Below, one piece after another: positions 8,388-17,290 of a stretch of DNA of 64,000 nt. How positions within the stretch are numbered: the first letter of the stretch is position 1; every line of letters begins with the position of its first letter. Below the pieces are notes generated by a model, which worked only from the letters and a program-made list of their open reading frames with translations, made no database searches and was not told where the DNA came from. The stretch is from Radiobacillus kanasensis (GTDB taxonomy: Bacteria; Bacillota; Bacilli; Bacillales; Amphibacillaceae). The position numbers were made by a program, and so were the translations under genes. The stretch covers positions 3,664,001-3,728,000 of the forward strand of contig NZ_CP088020.1 of the NCBI RefSeq assembly GCF_021049245.1. The letters run 5' to 3'.

Positions 8388-9581
8388 TCAATTTGTCACA
8401 TGCGCTGGTAAGGACTGAAAGGCTTGCTCCAGGTCTGCTATAAGATCTTCCATGTCTTCGATACCAGCAGAATAGCGAATTAATCCTTCTGGGATTCCCA
8501 TTGCTGCACGTTCTTCCGGAGTACATTCCACGTGGCTCGTCGTTCTAGATGGTCCAACGACCGTTTCCACAGAGCCTAGGTTGGCAGCCCGATTCGCATA
8601 CTTTAATTTCGGCAATAGGTGTCTTACTGTTTCGACCCCACCTTTTACCGCAAAGCTTAACATTCCGCCAAAGTTTTTCATTTGTTCCTTCGCGATGTCA
8701 TGACCCGGGTGATCAGGGAGACCTGGATAAAATACATCTTCTACTATACCTACAGTTTGAAGGTACTTTGCTACAGCCAATGCATTTTCCGATTGTTTAT
8801 CCACGCGAAGCTTCAAGGTTTTCATCCCTCTTAATAGCAGATAGGCAGCCATTGGATCTAACGTCGCACCATTAATCTCACGGTAGTGATAGATGGGAGA
8901 AACAAGTTCTTCAGATCCACAAACAACTCCACCTAGCGCATCTGCATGACCACCTAGAAACTTCGTCGCACTATGAATAACAAGGTCGGCTCCTAAGTCT
9001 AATGGAGTCTGATTAACTGGTGTTGCAAAAGTGTTATCAACCACTACAATGGCTCCTACTTTCTTCCCCGCCGTTGCCATACGTTCAATGTCGGTAATTT
9101 TTACCGTCGGATTAGTTGGACTTTCTAGATAAAGCACCTTACAGCCCTTGGCGACCTCTTGTTCAATAGCCTCATGATCGCCCGTATCACATAACACGAC
9201 TTCTATTTCCTGCTTCGGTAGGAACTCTGTGAAAATTTTGTTCGTTCCACCGTACGTATCTTTGATTGAAACAACTCGATCGCCTGGGTATAGGTACGTT
9301 CCTAACGTGTTACTAATGGCAGCCATTCCTGTTGAAAAGCTCGTCGCCGCTTCTGCACCCTCTAACGTTTTCACCTTTTGTTCGAATGCTTGCACGGTTG
9401 GATTTGTGTTGCGGCCATAAATATGTCCATCTTTTTTTCCAGTCGCTACATCATACCATTCGTCCATGTCGTCATAGCCAAATGAAACGCTGTGCACGAC
9501 AGGCACCTGTGTGGCACCGAAAGCTAAAGAGTCCTTTTCCCCTGCCCAAATCGCTTGTGTAGAAACGTTAGGTTTTTTCAT
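8388..9581 (-). CDS. PLP enzyme of the cystathionine gamma-synthase/lyase family
   Basis: A 397-aa fold-type I PLP enzyme. YGRNTNPT, SFSTGMAAI, YLESPTNPT, VVDNTFATP and the PLP-lysine motif HSATKFLGGH are all intact. The family does gamma-elimination, gamma-replacement or beta-elimination on amino acids with a leaving group at C3 or C4. Start ATG 9581 follows GAGGGAGGA with good spacing. The longer TTG frame would put the Shine-Dalgarno inside the gene. There are no methionine-biosynthesis neighbours. In this operon the substrate may be homoserine or 2,4-diaminobutyrate, which both carry a C4 leaving group, but this is a hypothesis. Confidence 0.85.
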   Translation of the reverse strand: MKKPNVSTQAIWAGEKDSLAFGATQVPVVHSVSFGYDDMDEWYDVATGKKDGHIYGRNTNPTVQAFEQKVKTLEGAEAATSFSTGMAAISNTLGTYLYPGDRVVSIKDTYGGTNKIFTEFLPKQEIEVVLCDTGDHEAIEQEVAKGCKVLYLESPTNPTVKITDIERMATAGKKVGAIVVVDNTFATPVNQTPLDLGADLVIHSATKFLGGHADALGGVVCGSEELVSPIYHYREINGATLDPMAAYLLLRGMKTLKLRVDKQSENALAVAKYLQTVGIVEDVFYPGLPDHPGHDIAKEQMKNFGGMLSFAVKGGVETVRHLLPKLKYANRAANLGSVETVVGPSRTTSHVECTPEERAAMGIPEGLIRYSAGIEDMEDLIADLEQAFQSLPAHVTN

Positions 9582-9607
9582 AAAAAATTCCTCCCTCAAA
9601 GTGTAAA

Positions 9608-10816
9608 CTAACTTATCTTCCCATCATGACTTGGTGTGGCGAAGCCATCTCGTATCATTAACTCTCTTGGAAAATTGGTGAATGTCTCACATCCAGTTTC
9701 TGTTACGCGGATGGTTTCACTTATTTCAATCCCATAATGGTCAAACCATAAGGCGGGGATGAAGTGGAACGTCATGTTTGGGAGTAAGACCGTATGGTCA
9801 TCCTTTCGAATACTTGCAGTGTGCTCCCCCCAATCCGGTGGGTAGTTCAATCCGACGGAATAGCCTAATCTAGCTTCCTTCTCAAACCCGTATTTTTTGA
9901 TACTATTTCGCCAGATTTCCTCCATTTCTGCACATGTGATACCTGGTTTAGTTGCATCTAGCACCTTTTCAATGCCTTCCAGTACGATGGGGGCAATATG
10001 ATTTAATTTCTCGGAAGCTGGACCTAAGTTTACGGTTCTTGCTAAAGGAACGTGGTACCTTTTGTAACAACCAGCCAATTCTACAATGACGGAATCTCCT
10101 TCCATAAATGTTCTCTCCGACCAGGTTAAATGCGGCATTCCTGTTCGCTCTCCAGAAGGAAGCATCGGAACAATGGAGGGATAGTCACCGCCGAACCGTT
10201 CCGTACCAGCTATGGTATGATAAGATATTTGTGCAGCCACATCACATTCCCGCGCTCCTTTGTATATACTGTTCACCCCTTGGTACATGGCGTTTTCCGC
10301 TATCTTTGCGGCACCTTTCATATATTCAATTTCTTGATCTGATTTAATCATTCTCACTTGATTAACGAGAAGATCTCCGTTCACAAAGGTGGCATTAGGT
10401 AAACTACTCGTTAGTCGCTCATATGCTTTTGCTGTAAAGTAATAATGATCCATCTCCACCCCAATTCGTCGATTTCCTTGCCCTATTTGCTCTAATATCT
10501 CTGCAATGAATTCCATAGGATGATGGATAGAGGAATGCACATATTCATCTGGGTATGCAATGACATTCTCATCGTAAATCCACGTGGTCGCTTTCGCTCC
10601 ATTGGCGTCCATGTATCTACCAATCCATAAAGGCTGTGGTTCATCAATGATAATGATCAGCATCTGGTGGACATAAAAGGACCAAGCGTCGTATCCAGAT
10701 AAATAGTACATATTGGCAGGATCCGTAATTAAGAGGACATCAATTGATCTTTCTGCCATTTTTTGCTTTGTTTGTTTCATCCGGTTTTGGTACTCCAAAA
10801 TATCAAATGGCAACAT
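9608..10816 (-). CDS. doeA: Ectoine hydrolase (DoeA/EutD-like, M24 creatinase fold)
   Basis: A 402-aa M24/creatinase-fold protein. Segments GYDAWSFYVHQ, GRYMDANGAKAT and VELAGCYKRYHVPLART strongly recall DoeA. The usual M24 metal-binding aspartates are replaced, as in creatinase and DoeA, so it should act without a metal. Ectoine hydrolase opens the ectoine ring to N-acetyl-2,4-diaminobutyrate, the first step in using ectoine as carbon and nitrogen source. ATG 10816 has AGGGGG seven bases upstream. It is the first gene of a five-gene minus-strand operon, with a palindrome about 80 bases upstream that may be an operator. A simple Xaa-Pro dipeptidase is less likely given these motifs. Confidence 0.8.
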   Translation of the reverse strand: MLPFDILEYQNRMKQTKQKMAERSIDVLLITDPANMYYLSGYDAWSFYVHQMLIIIIDEPQPLWIGRYMDANGAKATTWIYDENVIAYPDEYVHSSIHHPMEFIAEILEQIGQGNRRIGVEMDHYYFTAKAYERLTSSLPNATFVNGDLLVNQVRMIKSDQEIEYMKGAAKIAENAMYQGVNSIYKGARECDVAAQISYHTIAGTERFGGDYPSIVPMLPSGERTGMPHLTWSERTFMEGDSVIVELAGCYKRYHVPLARTVNLGPASEKLNHIAPIVLEGIEKVLDATKPGITCAEMEEIWRNSIKKYGFEKEARLGYSVGLNYPPDWGEHTASIRKDDHTVLLPNMTFHFIPALWFDHYGIEISETIRVTETGCETFTNFPRELMIRDGFATPSHDGKIS

Positions 10817-10896
10817 GCAGTATCCCCCTCTCTCGCTCTCTAAGGTTTCTTTAACTCCTTACTTTCATCATATTAAAGAAGGATACATTTCGTAAT

Positions 10897-10913
10897 GTTC
10901 AAATTGTATGAAC
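10897..10913. promoter_or_regulatory. Palindrome GTTCA-N7-TGAAC upstream of doeA operon
   Basis: A perfect five-base inverted repeat with a 7-base spacer lies 81 bases before the doeA start. It is a candidate operator for the nearby PucR-type regulator. A weaker relative, ATTCA-N6-TGAAC, lies at 14280-14295 just upstream of the pucR-like start. Confidence 0.4.
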
Positions 10914-11007
10914 TTTTCGAATGTTTTCTTATACACATTTGTACAGAGCATTCTTGAGCAAGAACAAAATCGCTAACGCGACTAAGTTACGTCCCAAGTA
11001 GAATTAT

Positions 11008-11259
11008 TTACTTGGGATTTTTTCTCGCTTCAATCATAGTGCCATTACAGTGAGGACAATGTAATTCAACTTCCTCACCATTATTTTTGTCTACGCTAAA
11101 TTCACCGATGATGTACTCAGGTACTTCATCAGTGTCGTTACAATCTAGACACTTGAATTGAACAGTCTTTATCTCTTCGTTTAATCCAAATGGATCCTCT
11201 TCTTCCAACCATTTATCTAATTCTTCTGATGGATTATCCTGCCTTTTTTGGTTTGCCAA
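11008..11259 (-). CDS. Small zinc-ribbon protein carried by the IS91-type element
   Basis: An 83-aa acidic protein with two cysteine pairs, CLDC near residue 37 and CPHC near 69, that could form a zinc ribbon. Its start overlaps the transposase 3' end by 26 bases in another frame, so it is expressed together with it. The stop codon lies inside the CCCAAGTA hairpin. No family was recognised. It could be a DNA-binding helper of transposition or a passenger. Confidence 0.6.
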   Translation of the reverse strand: MANQKRQDNPSEELDKWLEEEDPFGLNEEIKTVQFKCLDCNDTDEVPEYIIGEFSVDKNNGEEVELHCPHCNGTMIEARKNPK

Positions 11260-12466
11260 TTCCGTATTTCCTCCTTCTTTCCATCTCTATATCCTCCATA
11301 TAGTGATATAACCAACCGTAATCAGAATGCCATATTCCCACAAGCTCCATCTGTCGATGGCAATGTGGACATTCAAATGGATCCTTTTCAAAGGATTCAA
11401 TCATACGTTGTCGATAGGTTTTCTTTTTACGTTTTTTCTCTAAAAGTAATTCTATCTGTTTCGTTCTCATAAATGCATGCAAACTTAATATTTGTTGTGC
11501 CTTATGATGAGACCTTCTACTATACAACCCAAATCTTCCTACCATTCTAAAATGTTTTGGTGGAACGTGTTGAAGTATTTCAAATATGAATCTATACACA
11601 GGAATTCTCTTATCCACTCGTTTACCTGTCTTATGGTCTTCATACCAGTAATGAACACTCTTACCGTCGTACTCTTCTATTCGATATTCTGCAATAGCTG
11701 GACGAGCTAAGTATCTTCCAATATATTTAGCCACTGCTTTCGCATTTGTCATTTTCTTCTCAGCATTAACATAAAAACCTTTCGGATATCTTTGATATAA
11801 CTCATTTATAAGGTTTATTTTTTGATTATTAGGAAACCATTTTTTTAATAAATCTAATACTACTTTCTGCCATGACTTTCTCAAATAGTCATATGGAATA
11901 TAACCATTGTTCACCCATTCATTATTGTTATCTAGTGCACCTTCCGTAACTAATGCATGTATATGTGGGTTAAACTTTAAATCTCTACCAAATGTGTGTA
12001 TTACTGTAATGATTCCTGAACGGAATCCTCGCTTTGTACTTTTTTGATAGTTATGGTATTGGAAAACTTCCGAGACTTGTTTACTCAATTCATTAAGCTT
12101 TTTACGATCATCATAAAATACTTTTCTTATCTCTTGAGGGATGGTGAATACCATATGACGATGAGTTACATTGAAGATCATTTCCTGTTGTTTGTCTGAC
12201 CAATCATCGGTGTATTTTTTACCGCATCGATGACATAGCCTACTTTTACAAGTGAAACAAACAAATTTAGGCATAGGATTTCCTTCACATCCTAGACATT
12301 CATATCGAGCATAACCTAAATCAGTAGTACCGCATCTAATTGTCTTTTTCACTGTTTCTTTAATATGACTACGATAAGACTCGGGAAAACGAGTAGAATG
12401 TAATTCCCAAAAACCTGCAAAGTGATCTTTTAATATTTGTTTAACAACTCCAGAACCTTTACTCAT
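11234..12466 (-). CDS. IS91-family transposase (HUH/Y1 rolling-circle type)
   Basis: A 410-aa transposase. Its N-terminal zinc-binding region has CLGC, CFTCKSRLCHRCG and similar cysteine pairs (about residues 53-82). The central FNPHIHALVTEG is the HUH metal-binding motif, and KYIGRYLARP carries the candidate catalytic tyrosine. A CPHCHRQM zinc knuckle lies near the C-terminus. These enzymes nick one strand at the element's origin end and move it by rolling-circle replication. The frame is complete, so the element could be active. The gene is more AT-rich than the operon it separates. Confidence 0.88.
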   Translation of the reverse strand: MSKGSGVVKQILKDHFAGFWELHSTRFPESYRSHIKETVKKTIRCGTTDLGYARYECLGCEGNPMPKFVCFTCKSRLCHRCGKKYTDDWSDKQQEMIFNVTHRHMVFTIPQEIRKVFYDDRKKLNELSKQVSEVFQYHNYQKSTKRGFRSGIITVIHTFGRDLKFNPHIHALVTEGALDNNNEWVNNGYIPYDYLRKSWQKVVLDLLKKWFPNNQKINLINELYQRYPKGFYVNAEKKMTNAKAVAKYIGRYLARPAIAEYRIEEYDGKSVHYWYEDHKTGKRVDKRIPVYRFIFEILQHVPPKHFRMVGRFGLYSRRSHHKAQQILSLHAFMRTKQIELLLEKKRKKKTYRQRMIESFEKDPFECPHCHRQMELVGIWHSDYGWLYHYMEDIEMERRRKYGIGKPKKAG

Positions 12467-12546
12467 CTTCTTCTCCTCAATAAAAGATAATAAAATTTTA
12501 GCATAAAGTTATCCACAACTAACGACTTTTATAATTTCCTAGACAA

Positions 12547-12574
12547 CAAAAAAGAGTGGGTGAGGTCCCACTCT
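12547..12574 (-). terminator. Terminator of the pucR-like gene
   Basis: AGAGTGGG and CCCACTCT enclose a six-base loop, followed on the minus strand by six Ts. It lies directly after the pucR-like stop. Confidence 0.8.
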
Positions 12575-12584
12575 CGAAAAAAGC

Positions 12585-14255
12585 CTATTCGATTTTCTTC
12601 AACGTCCATAGTCGTACACTTAGCTCTAATAGAAACAAATGATCTGAATCCATTAGCGACAGCTGGGTGAGTGACTCGATATTTCGAAGGCGGTGAAGTA
12701 AGGATTGTCGATGCAGATTCATAGCTCGTGCTGCCTGACTAACATTTCCTTTATATTTATTGTAAATCATAAACGTATGAATTAAATCCGTATTTCTTTT
12801 TTGGTCATAGTCTAGTAATGGCTGTATGGTTTCCTTCACAATATCTGATATTTCCTTCTTGTGAGAAAGCGCCTTTAGAAGCCGGTTTATTTTCGTGTGG
12901 TTGTAAAAGGTTCTTTCTCCTGAACCATATTGCTGTTTTCCAATGTCTAGAGCTGTTCTAGCCTCATCAAAGCTGACTGAAAAGGTCTGCGTTCCATCTT
13001 TGGGTGCCGCAATACCCCAAGACAACTCAATCCCCGGCAACTGTTCAGATAATCGTCTTTCAATAATGTCTAGAAATTGATTAGCTATTTCCATGGAAGC
13101 ATCTGATTCGGCTTCTAGATAGGTAATAACTTCGCCTTCATCAAAGGTAGTAAGGGTTTTACGCTGTAATAATTGGCTTGCATTCATAATTTCTTTTTGT
13201 AGGTAGTAGTTCATGCTTTGTAGAGAGGATGTTGGAGGATTGTCTTTAGAAGATCTATTTTCTTGTTGGTAGCTAGGTGATCCTACTAAACAAATGTATG
13301 GCAGCGTCAAATCATAGCCTAATAACTCCCCTTTGGAAAGGAGGTCTGCTGTCATTTCCATATCTTGCTTTGCTAAGCGTAATACAAAGTTATCCTTTAA
13401 CCGAATCTCCGTGCTTTCAATCGCGTTTTCTTTCACAAAATACAAGGCGCAGGCAGTAAGCGTGTGCTCTAATACCGTCATGACAAACCAGCTTAATTGT
13501 TGGAATCCCTTCGGTTGAATGAGAATATTCCCTTGTTTTTTACTATTGTTCATGATGAACAGGCGGAAAAAAACCTGTTGCTCCACGCTGAATTCTTCTA
13601 GGTAGTAGTAAAGTGGATGTTCCTGGATGACTGGATGAGAGGATGACTTTTTCTCTACATTGGAATCCAAAGAGGACTGAGAGCTTACTAACACTTCCGT
13701 GTCAATCTGTTCATTATAGCGAACGGCACCTGCATAATCCATAATGGCTAGTGGCATTTGAATGTGGCGATACAAGCATTGCGCGATGTCTGGAAGCCCC
13801 TTATCATGGAGAACACAATTAATTAATTCTTCCCGCACTTCATCTGCTTTCTGCTTTTCTTCTACCTTATCTTCATTTATTTGTTGAAGGACCGTATGCA
13901 AAATGTCTCCGAATCGTATCTCCCAAGGGATATCAATGATAATAAAATCATGATTTTCTGCATATTCCATAACAGAATCCGGAATATCAAAAATATATCT
14001 CCCAGTAGCAAATGCCAAAACAGATGCACCAGATCGAATAACATCCTTTACAAATTCCTCTAACAAGGAAGGGTTATTTTCACAACCTATACCTGTACTT
14101 AAAACAAATTCATTCTTTCGAACAAAGTTTTCTACAGGCACCTCGATAACGGATATCCATTCAATTGGCTTTTCCTTTATATGCTGTTTCCCTGATTTAA
14201 TTTTTGCTTTACGAAGAATAGGTAGTTCTACAATCTCTTCAACAGTTAAACCCAT
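12585..14255 (-). CDS. PucR-family transcriptional regulator
   Basis: A cytosolic activator of about 556 aa. It has an N-terminal PucR ligand domain (LTVEEIVELPILRKAKI, about residues 1-125), a central divergent region and a C-terminal PucR-type helix-turn-helix (YNKYKGNVSQAARAMNLHRQ). Start ATG 14255 follows GAGGTGAG, and the longer frame to 14297 has no ribosome site. PucR-type proteins control purine, ectoine and other nitrogen-compound breakdown genes. It is the likely regulator of the doeA operon 1.8 kb downstream, from which an IS91-type element now separates it. tnrA lies directly upstream on the same strand with no strong terminator between. Confidence 0.85.
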   Translation of the reverse strand: MGLTVEEIVELPILRKAKIKSGKQHIKEKPIEWISVIEVPVENFVRKNEFVLSTGIGCENNPSLLEEFVKDVIRSGASVLAFATGRYIFDIPDSVMEYAENHDFIIIDIPWEIRFGDILHTVLQQINEDKVEEKQKADEVREELINCVLHDKGLPDIAQCLYRHIQMPLAIMDYAGAVRYNEQIDTEVLVSSQSSLDSNVEKKSSSHPVIQEHPLYYYLEEFSVEQQVFFRLFIMNNSKKQGNILIQPKGFQQLSWFVMTVLEHTLTACALYFVKENAIESTEIRLKDNFVLRLAKQDMEMTADLLSKGELLGYDLTLPYICLVGSPSYQQENRSSKDNPPTSSLQSMNYYLQKEIMNASQLLQRKTLTTFDEGEVITYLEAESDASMEIANQFLDIIERRLSEQLPGIELSWGIAAPKDGTQTFSVSFDEARTALDIGKQQYGSGERTFYNHTKINRLLKALSHKKEISDIVKETIQPLLDYDQKRNTDLIHTFMIYNKYKGNVSQAARAMNLHRQSLLHRLRNIESLTQLSLMDSDHLFLLELSVRLWTLKKIE

Positions 14256-14378
14256 AGACTCACCTCGACTTCTTCGATGATTCATCCTATTGAACAATCC
14301 ATGTAAGATTTGTTTCCTTTTCTTTTAGTTTCTCATACACAGCTTGGGCATTGCAATACTACTGTGAATCTATGAATC

Positions 14379-14705
14379 TTATTCTTTCTGTATGCCAAAG
14401 CGCGCGTTGATTTGACCACGTCGCATTTCCTTGCGAATTGCTTTCTCGTCCTCTATGCGTTTTCGTTTGATCATGTCCTGTCTAATTTCATATGTCTGTA
14501 CGCCTTCTTCTCTTTTATTCGCTATATCGATTAATTGCTCTACATCTGCAAAGGAATATTTTCGATTCCCTTTCGGAGATCGCTCCGGAAAAATTAATTT
14601 CCTTTCCTCATAGTACCGAATCTGTCGTTCGGAGAGACCTGTAAGCTCACTAACTACTCCAATCGTGATTACTTTCCGCTCTTTATAAGAGAAATCCTTT
14701 GTCAT
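14379..14705 (-). CDS. tnrA: TnrA, MerR-family global nitrogen regulator
   Basis: A 108-aa MerR-type DNA-binding protein. The helix-turn-helix ITIGVVSELTGLSERQIRYY and ERKLIFPERSPKGNRKYS, then VEQLIDIANKREEGVQT, match TnrA closely. The short C-terminal tail INARFGIQKE corresponds to the glutamine synthetase-binding end. TnrA turns on nitrogen-scavenging genes when glutamine is short. It is distinguished from GlnR by its length and tail. A perfect TnrA box lies about 50 bases upstream of the predicted transcription start, as expected for self-activation. Confidence 0.88.
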   Translation of the reverse strand: MTKDFSYKERKVITIGVVSELTGLSERQIRYYEERKLIFPERSPKGNRKYSFADVEQLIDIANKREEGVQTYEIRQDMIKRKRIEDEKAIRKEMRRGQINARFGIQKE

Positions 14706-14734
14706 TTTTTCACCACCGATTCTCAGTTAATAGA

Positions 14735-14786
14735 ATTATACAGGGGATCCACTTATAATCCTATTGAATTGTCAGATAATCTAACA
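14735..14786 (-). promoter_or_regulatory. tnrA promoter with TnrA box
   Basis: TGTCAGATAATCTAACA (14770-14786) matches the consensus TGTNA-N7-TNACA fully. A TATAAT -10 reads on the minus strand at 14740-14735, with no good -35. The box centre is about 50 bases before the expected transcription start, the usual place for TnrA activation. The box could also act on the divergent gene at 14952. Confidence 0.75.
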
Positions 14787-14951
14787 AACTCTTCCGTAAA
14801 AAAGGCTTAAGCATGTAAAGAACATTTACAACTGATTGATTCTATTACCAAGAATAGACACTTTTAAATTAAAATAATTATCTTTCTAAATACCCCCTCC
14901 ATCGTCTATAATTAGATGACTAAACTACTAGAATAATGAGGGAACCAATAG

Positions 14952-16958
14952 ATGAATCACCTAGATATGCAATACAACTTATGGATTGTCGCGTTATCCT
15001 TTTTCATCGCCGTTTTGGCATCTTTTTCCGCTTTGAATTTAGCTGGAAAAATCACACGTTCGGAAGGGAAAAGCCGTCTCGCCTGGCACATTACAGGCTC
15101 TTTTGTTATGGGGCTTGGTGTTTGGTCCATGCATTTCGTCGGGATGCTAGCCATGGAAATGCATATGCCTATTTCCTACGATCCTATGATTACAGCTTTG
15201 TCTGCACTCGCAAGTATCATTGCTTCGTTTATTGCATTTCATCTCACAGCCACATCAGGAGAAAAGATGTGGCGAACGGTGATCGGTGGATTAGCGATGG
15301 GTGTTGGGATTGTTATTATGCATTATAGTGGAATGGCCGCCATGCATAACGAAATCCAGATCTCTTATGACCCACTCCTTTTCACTGTTTCGGTCATTAT
15401 TGCGTTAATTGCTTCCTTTGCGGCCCTTTATTTATTCCGACGTTTTCGCTTTGAACCCAGTATTAGTCGTTGGAAAATTATTTGTTCCTTAATCATGGGA
15501 GTTGCAATATGCGGCATGCACTATACCGGGATGGCTGCTTCCACCATGACATATACCGGAGCCCATATGGCGGTCAACACGGAAAACCAAATGTTTTTAC
15601 TCTGGAGTGTATCGGTTGCTACTATTTTTATGCTTAGTGCTTCTTGGATGGCTATTTATGTTGATAGACGGTTACTCGAGAGGATGGCGTTTAATGACTC
15701 TTTAACAGAGCTACCAAACCGATATTGGTTAAATCAGTATTTTCAGGAGAAATTCACAGAGAAAGTAGAAGGAACCATCTTTTTCTTAGACTTAGATCGA
15801 TTTAAATCGATTAATGATACCCTTGGACATGATGTCGGTGACTTGTTATTAAAAGAAATAGCACAACGGTTAAAAAATGCGGTCAGTTCCAATGAGCAGA
15901 TTTTCCGTTTAGGTGGAGATGAATTCCTCATCGCTTCTACAAATAATTCAAAAACAGATACGATAGAGCTTGCAGAAACAATCCTTGAAGAAATAAAAAA
16001 ACCTTGCTATATAGATGGAAACGTTTTGTACGTGACAGTTAGTATCGGAATCAGCTTCGCTCCACAACATAGCAAGGACCGCGTGGAGCTAATGAAAGCC
16101 GCTGACACGGCCATGTATCACTCTAAAGGACTCGGAAAGAATAAATTTTCCATCTATAACGAAACCATGGGTAGAGAGCAGCAACGTCGACTTGGACTGG
16201 AAAAGGATTTACGAAAAGCATTAGCACAAGATGAGTTTCGCATTGTGTACCAACCGAAGTGGGATTATGGTCAGAATAAAATGGTTGGGATGGAAGCATT
16301 ACTTCGCTGGGAGCATCCTGCTTTAGGAACCGTTTCACCTGGTGAATTTATTCCAATTGCAGAAGAAACTGGTTTGATCGTGCCGATTACACATTGGTTG
16401 CTTAAGGATGTTTGTTCGCAAAATAAAAGCTGGCAACGAGAGTATGAATTATTTATCCCGATATCCGTCAACATGTCTGTCCGCGTTTTTGAAAGTCAAT
16501 CCTTGTTTCACTCCGTTCTTGCGGCTTTGAATGAGACGCAATTGGAAGGTAAATATTTAGAACTTGAAATAACAGAATCGATTGCAATGAATGATGTAGA
16601 GAATACAGTACAGCAGCTCCATCAATTACAAGAGCTCGGTTTACAGGTTTCCTTAGATGACTTTGGTACCGGATATTCCTCTTTAGGTAGCTTAGACGAG
16701 ATGCCTATTCATACGTTAAAAATTGATCAGTCTTTTGTACGTAATAGCAATCTTGCTACAAAGCGAGCCATTATAACGAATATCATTACTATTGCAAAAA
16801 ACTTGAACATGCAGATCGTCGCAGAGGGAGTCGAAGAGCTAGAACAAATAGAATTCCTTCATTCAAATGGATGTTCTGTTATGCAAGGCTACTATTTTGG
16901 TAAACCAGTTCCACCGGTAGAAATTATGGAGCAATTCTTGAAACAAAGTAAAAAATGA
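14952..16958 (+). CDS. MHYT-GGDEF-EAL c-di-GMP signalling protein
   Basis: A 668-aa inner-membrane protein. Seven hydrophobic helices carry three MHYT repeats (MHFVGM near 60, MHYSGM near 123, MHYTGM near 189), thought to bind a metal and sense a diatomic gas. A GGDEF domain follows with intact RLGGDEF (near 319), then an EAL domain with MEALLRW (near 446), EITES and DDFGTGYSS. It may therefore both make and break c-di-GMP. The ATG at 14952 lies near GAGGGAACC. It is transcribed away from tnrA and ends in a strong terminator. Confidence 0.9.
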   Translation: MNHLDMQYNLWIVALSFFIAVLASFSALNLAGKITRSEGKSRLAWHITGSFVMGLGVWSMHFVGMLAMEMHMPISYDPMITALSALASIIASFIAFHLTATSGEKMWRTVIGGLAMGVGIVIMHYSGMAAMHNEIQISYDPLLFTVSVIIALIASFAALYLFRRFRFEPSISRWKIICSLIMGVAICGMHYTGMAASTMTYTGAHMAVNTENQMFLLWSVSVATIFMLSASWMAIYVDRRLLERMAFNDSLTELPNRYWLNQYFQEKFTEKVEGTIFFLDLDRFKSINDTLGHDVGDLLLKEIAQRLKNAVSSNEQIFRLGGDEFLIASTNNSKTDTIELAETILEEIKKPCYIDGNVLYVTVSIGISFAPQHSKDRVELMKAADTAMYHSKGLGKNKFSIYNETMGREQQRRLGLEKDLRKALAQDEFRIVYQPKWDYGQNKMVGMEALLRWEHPALGTVSPGEFIPIAEETGLIVPITHWLLKDVCSQNKSWQREYELFIPISVNMSVRVFESQSLFHSVLAALNETQLEGKYLELEITESIAMNDVENTVQQLHQLQELGLQVSLDDFGTGYSSLGSLDEMPIHTLKIDQSFVRNSNLATKRAIITNIITIAKNLNMQIVAEGVEELEQIEFLHSNGCSVMQGYYFGKPVPPVEIMEQFLKQSKK

Positions 16959-16986
16959 CCCTATCGATGGTTGATAGGGTCTTTTT
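16958..16986 (+). terminator. Terminator of MHYT-GGDEF-EAL gene
   Basis: ACCCTATC / GATAGGGT stem with a 7-base loop, followed by CTTTTT. Confidence 0.85.
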
Positions 16987-17290
16987 AGGCTGTTTTCAAA
17001 AAGATTGTTGATTTTGACAATGGTTATAAATTGCTACGTAACGATTTTGGGATAATCAACAAATAAGGGGTATTCGGATTATCGTGTGGAAAACTTTCCA
17101 AGTGAAGATATCTTTAATGAACCCTTTGGCATTTTCTATATACACATTAGATGCTCCAACACTGGAACCATAAAATACAGCTATGCTTTTTATTATGACC
17201 GTCCCCCTAACGATTTCAACGATCATATTATACAAAGGTCTTGATGATTTGTTAAACTTTATGGTAATGAAATTTAAGGAGTGGTAATAA
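16987..17290. other. 304 bp with no recognisable gene
   Basis: No convincing reading frame, RNA or repeat was found. GGCTGTTTTCAAAAAG and GGGATAATCAACAAATAAG recall sequences that often sit at the edges of decayed insertion sequences, but no ends could be matched. The last 20 bases hold the AAGGAGTGG ribosome site of the next gene. Confidence 0.4.

Larger units (their letters stand above)
10965..12545 (-). mobile_element. IS91-type element inserted between the pucR-like gene and the doeA operon
   Basis: It comprises a Y1/HUH-type transposase gene and an overlapping small zinc-ribbon gene. Past the small gene on the minus strand are a CCCAAGTA/TACTTGGG hairpin (10993-11016) and then GTTC near 10963-10968. 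IS91 elements use GTTC or CTTG beside their origin end, so the origin end is probably there. The other end lies between the transposase start and the pucR terminator. Both limits are approximate. Confidence 0.55.

Noticed and set aside
10897..10960. TnrA box in front of the doeA operon
   Set aside because: Candidates such as TGTTTTCTTATACACA have wrong spacing and lack the key A.
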